From Aquila chrysaetos chrysaetos (Eukaryota; Chordata; Aves; Accipitriformes; Accipitridae): 64,000 nt of DNA. How positions within the stretch are numbered: the stretch's first letter is position 1; each line of letters starts with the position of its first letter. Shown here one piece after another: positions 46,899 through 56,498 of the stretch. Under the pieces are notes generated by a model, which saw only the letters and a program-made list of their open reading frames with translations, searched no databases and was not told the origin of the DNA. A program made the translations under genes and the position numbers. The stretch lies in the NCBI RefSeq assembly GCF_900496995.4, contig NW_024470325.1, forward strand, positions 777,012-841,011, given 5' to 3'.

Positions 46899-47411
46899 TG
46901 TCCTGGTTTCAGCTGGGATAGAGTTAATTGTCTTCCTAGTAGCTGGTTCGGTGCTATGTTTTGAGTTCAGTATGCGAGGAATGTTGATAACACTGATGTT
47001 TTCAGTTGTTGCTCAGTAGTGTTTAGACTAATGTCAAGGATATTTCAGCTTCTGATGCCCAGCCAGCGAGAAAGCTGGAGGGGCACAAGAAGTTGGCACA
47101 GGACACAGCCAGGGCAGCTGACCCAAACTGGCCAACGGGGTATTCCATACCATGTGTCGTCCCGTTTAGTACAGGAACTGGGAAGTGGGGGTGAGGGAAT
47201 CGCCACTCGGGGGACTAGCTGGGTGTCAGTCGGCGGGTGGTGAGCAGTTGCACTGTGCATAAATTGTACATTCCAATCCTTTCATTATTGCTGTTGTCAT
47301 TTAATTAGCGTTATCATTATCATTATTCGTTTCTTCTTTTCTGTTCTATTAAACCGTTCTTATCTCAACCCATGGGTTTTGCTTCTTTTCCCGTTTTTCT
47401 CCCCCATCCCA
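46899..47411 (+). repeat. 3' LTR of ERV copy B, truncated at the right
   Basis: Begins TGTCCTGGTTTC after a short purine tract and runs to CCCCCATCCCAC, where it joins 32-bp satellite. Confidence 0.9.
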
Positions 47412-48223
47412 CATGGCCTCCCTATCCATGTGGACGGTGTAGACCTGGCCTTGCTGCTGGCGCGGGCGGGGTAGACCTGGCCTCCCTGCCCGCGCAGGCG
47501 GGATAGACCTGGCCTCTCTACCCGCAAGGACAGGGTAGACTTGGCCTCCCTACCCGCTCGGAGGTGGTGGACTTGGCCTCCCTACCTGCTCAGGCTGGAT
47601 AGACCTGGCCTCCCTGCCTGCAACGGGGGGTAGACCTGGCCTCCCTACCCGCGCAGGTTGGGTACACCTGGCCTTCCTACCAGAGTGGGCGAGGAAGACA
47701 TGGCCTCCCTACCTGAGCGGGTGGGGTAGACCTGGCCTCTCTGCCAGCGCGGGTGGGGTAGACCTTGACTTCCTACCAGCGCAGGCGGGGTAGACCTGGC
47801 ATCCCTACTGCACCCGGGGGGGGTAGACCTGGCCTCCCTGCCAGCACGGGCAGGGTAGACCTGGCCTCCCTGCCGGGCGCGGGAGATGTAGACCTGGCAT
47901 CCATACCTGCACGGGCGGGGTAGACCGGGCCTCCCTACATGCGCAGACAGGGTAGACCTGGCGTCCCTACCTGATGCTCCAAGATTGGCCAGGTGTCCCT
48001 ACCTGACGCTGCGGGGTAGTACCGGTACCACTACTTGTACTCCGGGGTACACCTGGTATCACAATGGGCATGCGCGGGTACAGCCGCCCTCCCTACGTGA
48101 CCCTCTGGGGTAGGCCTGGCATCCCTACCTGATGCTCCGGGGTACTACCGTTACCCCTACTGGTACTCCGGGGTAGTTCCGGTACTCCTACTAGTACTCC
48201 GGGGTACACCTGCTGTCACAACG
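47412..48223. repeat. Minisatellite array
   Basis: 47412-47960 is forward 32-bp units; the rest is the higher-order unit. Ends at CTGCTGTCACAACGAG. Confidence 0.95.
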
Positions 48224-49800
48224 AGCCCTTTTCTTTTTGTCCCCTTTCCCTCTGTACAACAACGGGATACCTCACTGCAGCTCAAAGCCGGAGGAGAACA
48301 ACCGTGCTAAAACTTTATCGGGAAAATAAATGTGGTAAAAATTCCACTGGCCTCACAGAAGAGACTGCAAGAAAGAAAGAGAAAATTCAGAGTTGCTCTC
48401 AGCCCTGCTCAGAAAAGATGGAGGGAGACAGCACGAGTAGGAGTAGCTACACTTTAGACCAACCTTGTAAAGTCTCTTGTCCATCTCTCTGTCAAACGGG
48501 CAAACTCGCTACATTTTACTTTTTAATTACGTTTGTGTTACAAAAACGGGTGCATGTCTTTTTAGATACCATTAAACCAGCAGATGGGATCTTCCTGAAT
48601 AGCACCTTTCATGTTAAGTGGTGATCAAATGCCGTCCACCTGCTTTGCATTTAGCTCAAAGGCAGCCTTGACCTCTCCTAAGTCAATATCCCTCAATTAT
48701 GACAGTGTGTACAATTCATCGATTCTTCTCCAAATCACTTCAGAATACAAATAACGTCACAGCATATTTAAATATGCTCTCTAATTCAACACTGTGTAAC
48801 TTAGCTATCTAATAAATAGCGCAGAAAGCAGAAGCAGTCAAAATGAAAATCCTCCAGGTGACTGACTGCCTGCTCTTTGGGCACTTTCCAAAGCAAATAT
48901 TCAAGTCAGTTGCCTTAAATCTTTTCACAACTGATCCACAACACATCTCTTATTTGTAGTTAGTGTCCCGTAAAGATATAACTATCACCCTTAAAAAGTG
49001 ACATACATTGTTCAATGAAGGACCTGAGCCATTTACAGTTCTTACGCGCCACGTATCAGTCTTTCTTTATTTATCTCTTTTCACGTGGATAAGATCAGAC
49101 AGGCTTTCTTTGCAGCCATGACAGGAGTCTGTATCATCATGGGAACAAAGGCCGTGGCACCTTGGCTTCACTGAAACTCAGTGAAACCTCCCACCGACTT
49201 CAAAACCTAAACCAGATTTTTACCACCAGCCTTTGATTCCCAGCTTGTGTCTCATAGAAACAGATTTTCCTCGCACCTTCATAGACAGAGGACTAAAATA
49301 GAGCACTGTTTTACTTTGAGGCATGGGACGTGGGCTGCTGGATGGTTTTGGAAGTGAATGGTGATTGGGAAGCACAGTGAGGTAGCTTGAATTACTGCAG
49401 CACATAACAAACAGAGGATGAGTTTACAGAGGGAACGTGACAGCCTTACGAAAGTATTCATGGATCTGCTGTTGTAATGTTGATGTCCCACCGAACTGAG
49501 GCCAGGACAATGAGTCCAACGCATTCAATGCTGCTGTTGCTCAGTGTGGCTAGTAGGTTTGCTGGTCATTACGTGTGGTTACTTCTGACTATCAGCTACC
49601 TAAACAGACAAGTAAATATGTGCTGCATCTCCTGGTTGAGACCTTACCAGCCCTATCTCCTCCCAGTGCTAGCTCACACCACCAGTAAAAATGCTGGTCT
49701 TCTCGTTATGCAGAAATAAACGTGTTATGCAGAAATAGTATTATCTCTCATTTCTGATAGTTGTGGGCACCTACAGGGAGGCAAAACAGAGGTGCCGGAG
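48224..49800. other. No gene recognised
   Basis: AT-richer, apparently single-copy sequence. An open stretch at 48304-48624 (106 codons) has no recognised domain and no convincing splice or start context, so I do not call it a gene. Confidence 0.4.
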
Positions 49801-49903
49801 CCTGTTGATCCAAAATGTGCCCATCTTCATTAAGAGTTTGTCCCTGCTAACAGAGGTACCAGCCATTCCCTCTGCTGTTTGGGGCACTCGCGTCCTTGAA
49901 GAG
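49801..49903 (-). repeat. 103-bp repeat, inverted copy of 56396-56498
   Basis: Complement of the second copy with only about four mismatches. Contains CCCCAAACAGCAGAGGGAAT and GAAGATGGGCACATTTTGGA (minus strand). The second copy lies directly before an ERVL pol fragment, so it may be ERV-derived, but I do not recognise it. Confidence 0.8.
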
Positions 49904-51660
49904 TGCAGCGATGGCAGATCGCGTGAGTGTCACGACCGGAAAGGACAGGTCCATCAATTCCGGATTGCTGGAAAAGGTCTTGCTTGGCTTGTGCGAGCCA
50001 GGCCAGCAGCTTCACGCAGTGGCTGTCCCCAGTCAGAGGGGAGAGCTGAACCACTTGCGTACAATCCCACGCTGCCCCGACCCCGCGCTGGCCAAAGGGT
50101 GCTGCCCCGGGCCCCCAGGATGGTGATGTTTGGGACAGGAGTGTTGTGAAGGAAGCTACCCTGGAAAGCCAGGGATAGCTGCAGGGCAGGCAGAGGGAAA
50201 GGGATGCAGCGCCCCTGCGGAGGCAGCTCCATCACGCAGGCTGCTCTAAGCCCCACTCCAGCAGGACTCCTGTGCCACCAGGCTTTCCCAAAGGAGAGCA
50301 ACACCCCGGTGGTCAGGCTGTTCCCCGGGAATGCCCCTGCCTCGGGGCTCCAGCTTGTCCCCAGGGCAGCGGGAGAGCCCCAGGTGCGCAGGGTGCCCCA
50401 GGACTTGCTCCTGCCCGGTCCCCCAGCACTGCCCACCTCTGCCAGCTGCTGGCGCTGGAGGGGAGCCCAGGCGTCCAGGCTGCTTTAACCCCCACCAGAG
50501 TCTCCCTGATCGGGCGCTCTCGTGAAGACCAAGCTTGCAGAACGGGTTCCTGGTGCCAGGGGCCCTGGGCAAACACGGCTTATCAGAGATGCTGCAGGGA
50601 CAAACATCCCTCCTCTTGCCAGGGCAGCTCTGTCCCCACAATTAGCTCTGAGTGGCTGCCTGCGGACAAGTGTGCGCTTCATCGTGTCCCCCTGGACAGC
50701 CGCGTCCTGCTCAGGGACAGCACTGGCCTGGGCCGAGGATGAGGGCATTGAAGGGACATTTGGCCAAGGGCCAGCCAGGAACAGGTCTGGAGCCAGAGCC
50801 TTGCTGGGGACAGGGTTACTGGGACGCACTGGCTGGGGGCAACTCGGCAGAAGTGGGACCCAGGTTTGTCTGGGTGGGCACGGCGGCCCCAGGCAGTGGC
50901 AGGGTGAGGGCCAGGGCGGGGGTTAGTCCCCTCTGATCTCTGCTCTGGGGGGGCCGTGGCTGGGGACTGGACCAGTTTGGGGCCTGTAGTGCAAGGGAAA
51001 TGGGGTGGGCTGGAGCTGGGCACTGCGACCACCCCAGCGCTTCCCCCAAGCCTTACCCTCCTCTCCCAGTGCCCAACATTCACCGGTGCTCCCCATTGCC
51101 TCCAGTGACTGAAGATCCCAGCCATCTGGCTGTCCCCATTGCCCATGCCCCCAGTTGTCCTCCCACCTCCCGGTGTTCCCAAACCCCGGGGTCCCTGGTG
51201 CCCCAAGAAGAGGGGTCAGTCCCAGCCCCCTGTTTACCCAAGGGGCTGGAGAGGGGTCAGAGATGACTCTTAGAGACCCCGGGTTTGAGGCTGACCTCAT
51301 CTCTGGGGGAGTCCCGGAGGGAAAGGCTGGCCTGGGAGGGGGGCGGCACTGGGAGATGGCAGTGCTGGGAGGTGAGGGGCACTGGGAGATGGGGGGATCT
51401 GGCTTTGGGGGGCTGTTGGGAGGATGGTTTTGTTCTGGAGCAGTGGGTTGTCACCGTAGGGTGTCCGGCTGTCAGGGCCCTTCTGTGTGCAGCTGCCCCA
51501 TGCAGGAAGCTGGACCGATCCCAGAGAAGGTGGCTGGATCCGTGCCAGAGGCGGAGGCAACTCTGCGCCGGGGTGGGCTCCTTGCCAGGGCTGGTGTCTC
51601 TGCCAAGCCTGGCTTTGCCCTGGGGGCTCTCGGGGAGGGGGGAAAGGAGGAGTCCTGAGA
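49904..51660. other. GC-rich region upstream of the peptide gene; no gene recognised
   Basis: Many long open stretches on both strands are expected at this base composition; none shows a domain I can name. The segment next to 51660 contains GATAAATC (51662-51669), a TATA-like element about 55 bp before the ATG of the following gene. Confidence 0.4.
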
Positions 51661-51722
51661 GGGATAAATCTGCCCCTCACCTTCTGCAGCTTCACCCAGG
51701 ACTCGCCACACCGCAGAGGAAG

Positions 51723-54162
51723 ATGAAGGTCGCGGTGCTCAGCCTGGCCCTGCTCTTCACCGTCCTGCTGTGCGTGCCAGAAGATGCTCAGGTGAGTCCT
51801 CAATGCCACGGGGAGAGGCTCAAGGCTGGGGAGGGGTCTTGGCTGCAGGACATCAGCTCTCCTGCAGAACAAAATTGTAGTGGTGAGCACGAAACCCCTT
51901 GACTTGGCCTCTCCCTTTCCCAAGCAAGGAGCATCCCCAGGCTCCCCTCACCTCCAGCCCTGGCCAATGCAGCTTTCTCCCTCCCACAATTCCATCTCTT
52001 CCCTCCACTTCCCCCGCAATTAATCTTCTTGTGCCCAGAGCCCGAGTTCCTTGGGAAGGTTCACCACAAACTCCTGTGAGGACCCCCACCGGTGTCTTGA
52101 CTTGCTGCCCCCCCCATCTCTCCCTTTTGGGCCTCCCCATCCCATCCTTTTGGTGCCCTCAGACATCTCCTCCCTGGGATCTCCTCCGTGTCCTATCTAG
52201 GGTCCCCAAACGCCCTCCCGTTGATTGTTCCCAACGCCTTTCTTTCAGTCTTTCCCCTCAGTCCTTTGCCTTTCATCCTGTCCACTGCGGTATCGTCCCC
52301 AGGTCCCCTTCCTTGAACCCCCACTGCCAAACACTCTTCCAATCCCCTCGTTTCCGTCCTCCGCAGCCCTCTTCCTTCTGCTCCCACCAACCACCTCGCT
52401 TGAAGTCCCTGTATCCTCTCCGCTTGAATCCCTTTACCCCTCACTTGCATCCCACGCAGGCCTGCCCCTTCAGCACCCCCAGCCCAGTCCCTTGGGGTCC
52501 ACTCATTCACCCCAGTGCACTGTCTGGGGGCCCCCCCCTCACCCTCACCCCCATCCTCTTTGGAGGCCCTGAATTCCCCACACTGTCCTTGTCTCCATCC
52601 CCACCCCTGGTCCCTGCCTGAACAGGTATCCCAGGTGAAACTTGGAGGAATGGGGCTGGGGGGAGCAGAAGGGATTTTCCCGCTCAGCCCAGGGGGAAGC
52701 CATGGTCCTGGGGGGCGACTGGGGACACTTGTGCCCCACCTACAGCCCCATCAAGGTCCAATCCAGACCACTCCTTTGCTCTCCTTCCCTAGGCACTCCT
52801 GGAAGGAAGTGGAGATGTTAGCCTGGTAAGTAGTGGGGAGGACTTGGAGGGCATCCAGTCTGGGGAACTGGAGGGCACTTTGGTGCTCCCTTCCCTTGCT
52901 GGCACCGGGGACATCCCAGTGAGCTTTCATGGTCTCTCTACAAGAGGAGTCAGTCAGATTTAGGAACAAGGTTCACTGAACTGAACTAGATGACTTCTGC
53001 TGGCCTCTTTGCTCTCCTTCCCTAGGCATTCCCGGAAGGAAGTGAAGAAGTTAACCTGAGGGTAAGTGGTGGGGAGGACTTGGAGGGCATCCAGTCTGGG
53101 GAATGGGAGGGCACTTTGGTGCTCCCATCCCTTGCTGGCACCGGGGACATCCCAGTGAGCTTTCATGCTCTCTCTACAAGAGGAGTCAGTCGGATTTAGG
53201 AACAAGGTTCACTGAACTGAACTAGATGACTTCTGCTGGCCCCAGACCTTCTCCCTCTATGGCCACAACACTCCGGGGCATCCCAGTGTGCCCCAGTACA
53301 CCCCACTGCAACCCCAGAGAACACCCCTGCACCACAGCGCTTTCCCAGGGAGGGCCCCTTCCCCAGGGCCCCCATTGCAATCCCATCCATCCCATTACAA
53401 CCCAGTACACCCCAGTACACAGCCACACACCCAGGTGGGCGCCCTCCCCAGGACCCCCACTGCTTTCTGTGCACCATCATCTGAGCTCATGTACCCCATT
53501 TCTCCCCGGAGGCACCTTCCCCAAGGATCCCATTGCTTTTCCCCTGCCTCCCAGTACACCCCAGTGCACCCAAGCATGTCCCTAACCCTCCCTTTCTCCC
53601 CAGGATCCTCTGACCGAGGAGCAGATAAGACTTCTTCTGCGCCAGAAACGCGTGCCTGTAGCTGCTGATGTCCAGGTGAGCAACATCAGGGCGTCTGCAG
53701 CCCCACAAAGGATCCTGGGGGATCCCTGAGCCCTCTGGGGTGGGCAGACCTTGGGTATGGCAGAGGGAAAGAGAGGGGACTGTCCCTGATGCGTGTCCCA
53801 GGGGGAGCTGGACAGAGCTGTCCCCATGCCTTCCCTTGCATGCAGTAGGGCTCTATGGAGCCAGAAGGTCACTGTGCAGGCCAGGCAGGGGGTCTGTGCC
53901 ATACAGACCCCCCAGGATCACTGTGAGGGCTGGGCAGGCTTCTGGGAGATAGAGGGGCATCCTGGGGTAGGGGGCTCTGGGTGCCATCTGGATCTCAGGT
54001 GAGCCGAGTCCTGTCCTGGGTATACTGAGGGCTCCAGTTCCCTTCTCCTTCCCCGGGTCTCTGCAGAGAGAGGTGGTGGGGACAAGGCCCCTCTCATGTC
54101 CCAGCGGACACTGCGGGGGGGGGTGTCACAATTTGGGCTCTCTCTTGCAGTTCCTCAAGTGA
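51723..54162 (+). CDS. Small secreted peptide precursor, five exons, family not recognised
   Basis: Exons with GT-AG borders, all phase 0: 51723-51791 (signal peptide, MKVAVLSLALLFTVLLC then VPEDAQ), 52793-52825 (ALLEGSGDVSL), 53026-53061 (AFPEGSEEVNLR), 53604-53675 (DPLTEEQIRLLLRQKR then VPVAADVQ), 54151-54162 (FLK and TGA). The total is 73 residues. RQKR is a furin-type site that would release an 11-residue peptide VPVAADVQFLK, or the propeptide itself may be the product. After the signal there is no cysteine. Exons 2 and 3 lie in a 233-bp tandem duplication. The layout (signal exon, 33-nt exon, exon ending after a basic site) recalls osteocalcin, but the intron phases differ and no Gla domain exists in the window. 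The ATG is the first one, following a short 5' leader. A polyadenylation signal lies 108 bp after the stop. Exon joining is my inference from sites and frame. Confidence 0.75.
52775..53242 (+). repeat. Tandem duplication, period 233 bp, containing exons 2 and 3
   Basis: TTTGCTCTCCTTCCCTAGGC starts each copy (52775 and 53008), and both end near GAACTAGATGACTTCTGCTGG. The intronic part (about 178 bp after the exon) differs at about six positions plus a 3-base insertion at the donor. Confidence 0.93.
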
Positions 54163-54269
54163 TGGTGACAGCCCTGTCCTGTCCCCCTCCAGCGGCATGA
54201 GGAGATGATCATCCCTGGATGACCCCACCTGATCCCCTGGGAGCCCTGGGCCATTTCCCTCTCACGATC

Positions 54270-54275
54270 AATAAA
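54270..54275 (+). promoter_or_regulatory. Polyadenylation signal of the peptide gene
   Basis: AATAAA, followed about 20 bp later by a GT-rich tract, a typical vertebrate cleavage context. Confidence 0.8.
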
Positions 54276-54297
54276 CCCCTTCAGCAAAGCTACGCTC

Positions 54298-54335
54298 TGC
54301 CTGTGTGTGTGTGTGCGTGTGTGTGTGTGCGCCTG
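54298..54335 (+). repeat. (GT)n microsatellite
   Basis: CTGTGTGTGTGTGTGCGTG and following GT steps, directly after the polyadenylation signal; it may double as the GT-rich downstream element. Confidence 0.9.
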
Positions 54336-54824
54336 CGTCCATGTCCCGTCTCCTTGGCCAGCGCCCGGCTGCCTCGGTCCTCCCTGGCTGCACCACCACG
54401 ATGAGCAGCGTGGCTGAGGGAGCGCGGGCACCTGGGGTGTCCCCTTCCCACCCACCATGTGCCCCCAGATAAGGGCAACCTGGAGTGTCCCCCCAGGAGG
54501 CTGGGAGAGGCGAGGGGCAGACGGTGCCAGCCCTTGGGGCAGCCGGAGTTTTGGAGGCGCAGCGGGAAAGAGGTTCTTACCAGGGCTCTAGTGAGCACCA
54601 TCCCCCAGGCAGCACAATTTGGTGTCGGGGCAGGAGAGGATCATGAGCAGGCTGCCCGGACCCCTGGGTCCTCTGCCCTCCTCCGGGAGGGGTGGTGGTT
54701 CCCTGCAGGACTTTGTGTTCATGATGTCTTGGGGGCCGTTCATGGCTGTGGTTTCATCTCTCCAGGCACACACTGAATTGCCACTGACTTTCACATCAGG
54801 AATTTTTCCCTCACGCCACTGCAC

Positions 54825-54890
54825 GTGATGGTCTTAAGGGTCTTTTCCAACCTCAATGATTCCTTGATTCTCTGATTCTATGATTTCTTG
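54825..54890 (+). mobile_element. CR1 3' tail
   Basis: GATGGTCTTAAGGGTCTTTT, CCAACCTCAATGATTCC and ATTCTATGATT, the conserved CR1 3' end with its terminal octamer-like repeats. Confidence 0.8.
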
Positions 54891-55239
54891 TCTTCAGCAG
54901 AGTCAGCTGCAGGGGAATATTTCTCAGGGGGCTGGGGGAACCTGAGAGTCCCCAGGGCAGCAGAATGCAAGTGGGGCTGATAGGCAGCACCATCCTGTGG
55001 CTTGTCCCTGGGCTGTGGGGTGGGGGCAGGAGCTGTCCACTGGGAAACCAATAGAAAAAGGGGAAGCCAGGAACCAAAATTTATCAAGACACAGGCCTGG
55101 CAGAGCAACCACGGAGACAACGGCAAGAAACAAACTTCACTGCTCACAGTAGTTGATGGGCCATCGAGAAACCACAGGCACCACTTCCAGGAGGATCAGC
55201 CTGGACTCTGCAAGACTGTGAACCAGGGGGACGCTGGAC

Positions 55240-56125
55240 TGGGAGGGATGTGGGAATCCATAGAGCTGTGCAAACCCGTGCGGGACGTGCAGGGGAAGGT
55301 GGAGCAGGGAGAAATAAAGATGGGGGTTGGCAGAAAAGGATATAAAAAGGGCCAGTCCCATGTAAAATAACCGCCGCTATCAATATGGGTTGGGGGGGTG
55401 AAGGGATTGAGAGCAGCCATGCAAAGAAAGACGTGGAGGTACTGGTGGGTGAAAAGCCGGGCATGAGCCAGCAATGTGCGCTCGCAGCCCAGAAAGCCAA
55501 CCATATTCTTGGCTGCATCAAAAGAAGCGTGACCAGCAGGTCGAGGGAGGTGATTCTGCCTCTCTGCTCTGCTCTCGTGAGACCCCACCTGGAGAACTGT
55601 GTCCAGCTCTGGGGTCCTCGGCACAGGAAAGACAGGGACATGTTGGAGCGGGTCCAGAGGAGGGCCACAAAAATGAGCAGAAACACCTCTCCTATGACGA
55701 CAGGCTGAGAGACTTGGGGTTGTTCAGCCCCCAGAGAAGAGAAGGCTCCGGGGAAACCTTATTGCGGCCTTTCAGTAATTCAAGGGGGCTTATAAAAAAG
55801 ATGGGGACAGACTTTTTAGTAGGGCCTGTTGTGATAGGGCAAGGGGTAATGCTTTTAAACTAGAAGAGGGTAGATTCAGACTAGGTATAAGGAAGAGCTT
55901 TTTTACGATGAGGGCGGTAAAAACACTGGAACAGGTTGCCCAGGAGAGGTGGTAGATGCCCCATCCCTGGAAACCTTCAAGGTCAGGTTGGATGAGGCTC
56001 TGAGCAACCTGATGAGGTTGAAGATGTCCCTGCTCATGGCAGGGGGTTTGGACTAGATGACCTTTAAAGGACCCTTCCAACACAAACTATTCAAAGAGTC
56101 TGTGATTCTATAATTCGATGGTAAA
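55240..56125 (+). mobile_element. CR1 LINE, 5'-truncated, end of ORF2 plus 3' UTR
   Basis: Translates to ILGCIKRSVTSRSREVILPL and LVRPHLENCVQLWGP, the C-terminal part of the CR1 reverse transcriptase. After it come the 3' UTR (ACTGGAACAGGTTGCCCAGG, GGACTAGATGACC) and the terminal GTGATTCTATAATTC. Frames are interrupted; a dead copy, less decayed than the others here. Confidence 0.92.
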
Positions 56126-56395
56126 ACAGGGCCAGTGCGCTTGTCTGGCTGAGCCCTGTGCCCCATCACTGCAGTCTGTCCTGTCTTCTTCTATCGTCTT
56201 ATTAAATATTTTTCTTTAATGTCTCTGAGTATTCTCACTCTGTCGCGTGTGTGTGCGTGTGTGATGCAAGGACCAAGCGCCAGCTGCCGGTGAGACCTGT
56301 GAGTGTGAGAGTGAAAACTGGTGCCAGGTACTGGGGTCAGACCGGGGCTGTGGGGGCCCCTGCCCTGTGGTGTCAGCTACTGGAGTGAGTGGCAT

Positions 56396-56498
56396 CTCTT
56401 CAAGGATGCGAGTGCCCCAAACAGCAGAGGGAATGGCTGGTACCTCTGCTAGCAGGGACAGACTCTTAATGAAGATGGGCACATTTTGGATCAACAGG
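56396..56498 (+). repeat. 103-bp repeat, inverted copy of 49801-49903
   Basis: See the partner copy. Here it directly precedes an ERVL pol fragment. Confidence 0.8.

Larger units (their letters stand above)
37788..47411 (-). repeat. Arm B of a large inverted repeat
   Basis: Opposite-strand counterpart of 12450-22060: satellite, identical insertion point, then class III ERV. The outer end falls inside the 3' LTR, where the sequence jumps into satellite. Confidence 0.88.
40359..47411 (+). mobile_element. Class III (ERVL/spuma-like) endogenous retrovirus, copy B
   Basis: Fossil provirus on the plus strand: 5' LTR 40359-40939, primer site, gag-like part (about 41340-43200), protease-RT-RNase H (about 43195-45550), integrase (about 45560-46360), no recognisable env, then a 3' LTR lacking its last 70 or so bases. 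It is a close relative and inverted partner of copy A and is broken in more places. The left flank CAGGT is the same satellite site as for copy A. Confidence 0.92.

Noticed and set aside
12450-47411. The inverted repeat as a pure assembly artefact
   Set aside because: The arms differ by a few percent and by indels, more than expected from a falsely duplicated haplotype; it cannot be fully excluded without reads.
48304-48624. A 106-codon open frame as a novel gene
   Set aside because: No domain, signal peptide or splice context; the length is possible by chance.
49830-50641. Overlapping open frames on the minus strand upstream of the peptide gene
   Set aside because: High GC makes such frames common; no motif was recognised and the frames overlap each other on both strands.
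51723-54162. Assignment of the peptide gene to osteocalcin (BGLAP)
   Set aside because: The RQKR site and 33-nt exon are suggestive, but the intron phases differ and the Gla/cysteine domain is absent.
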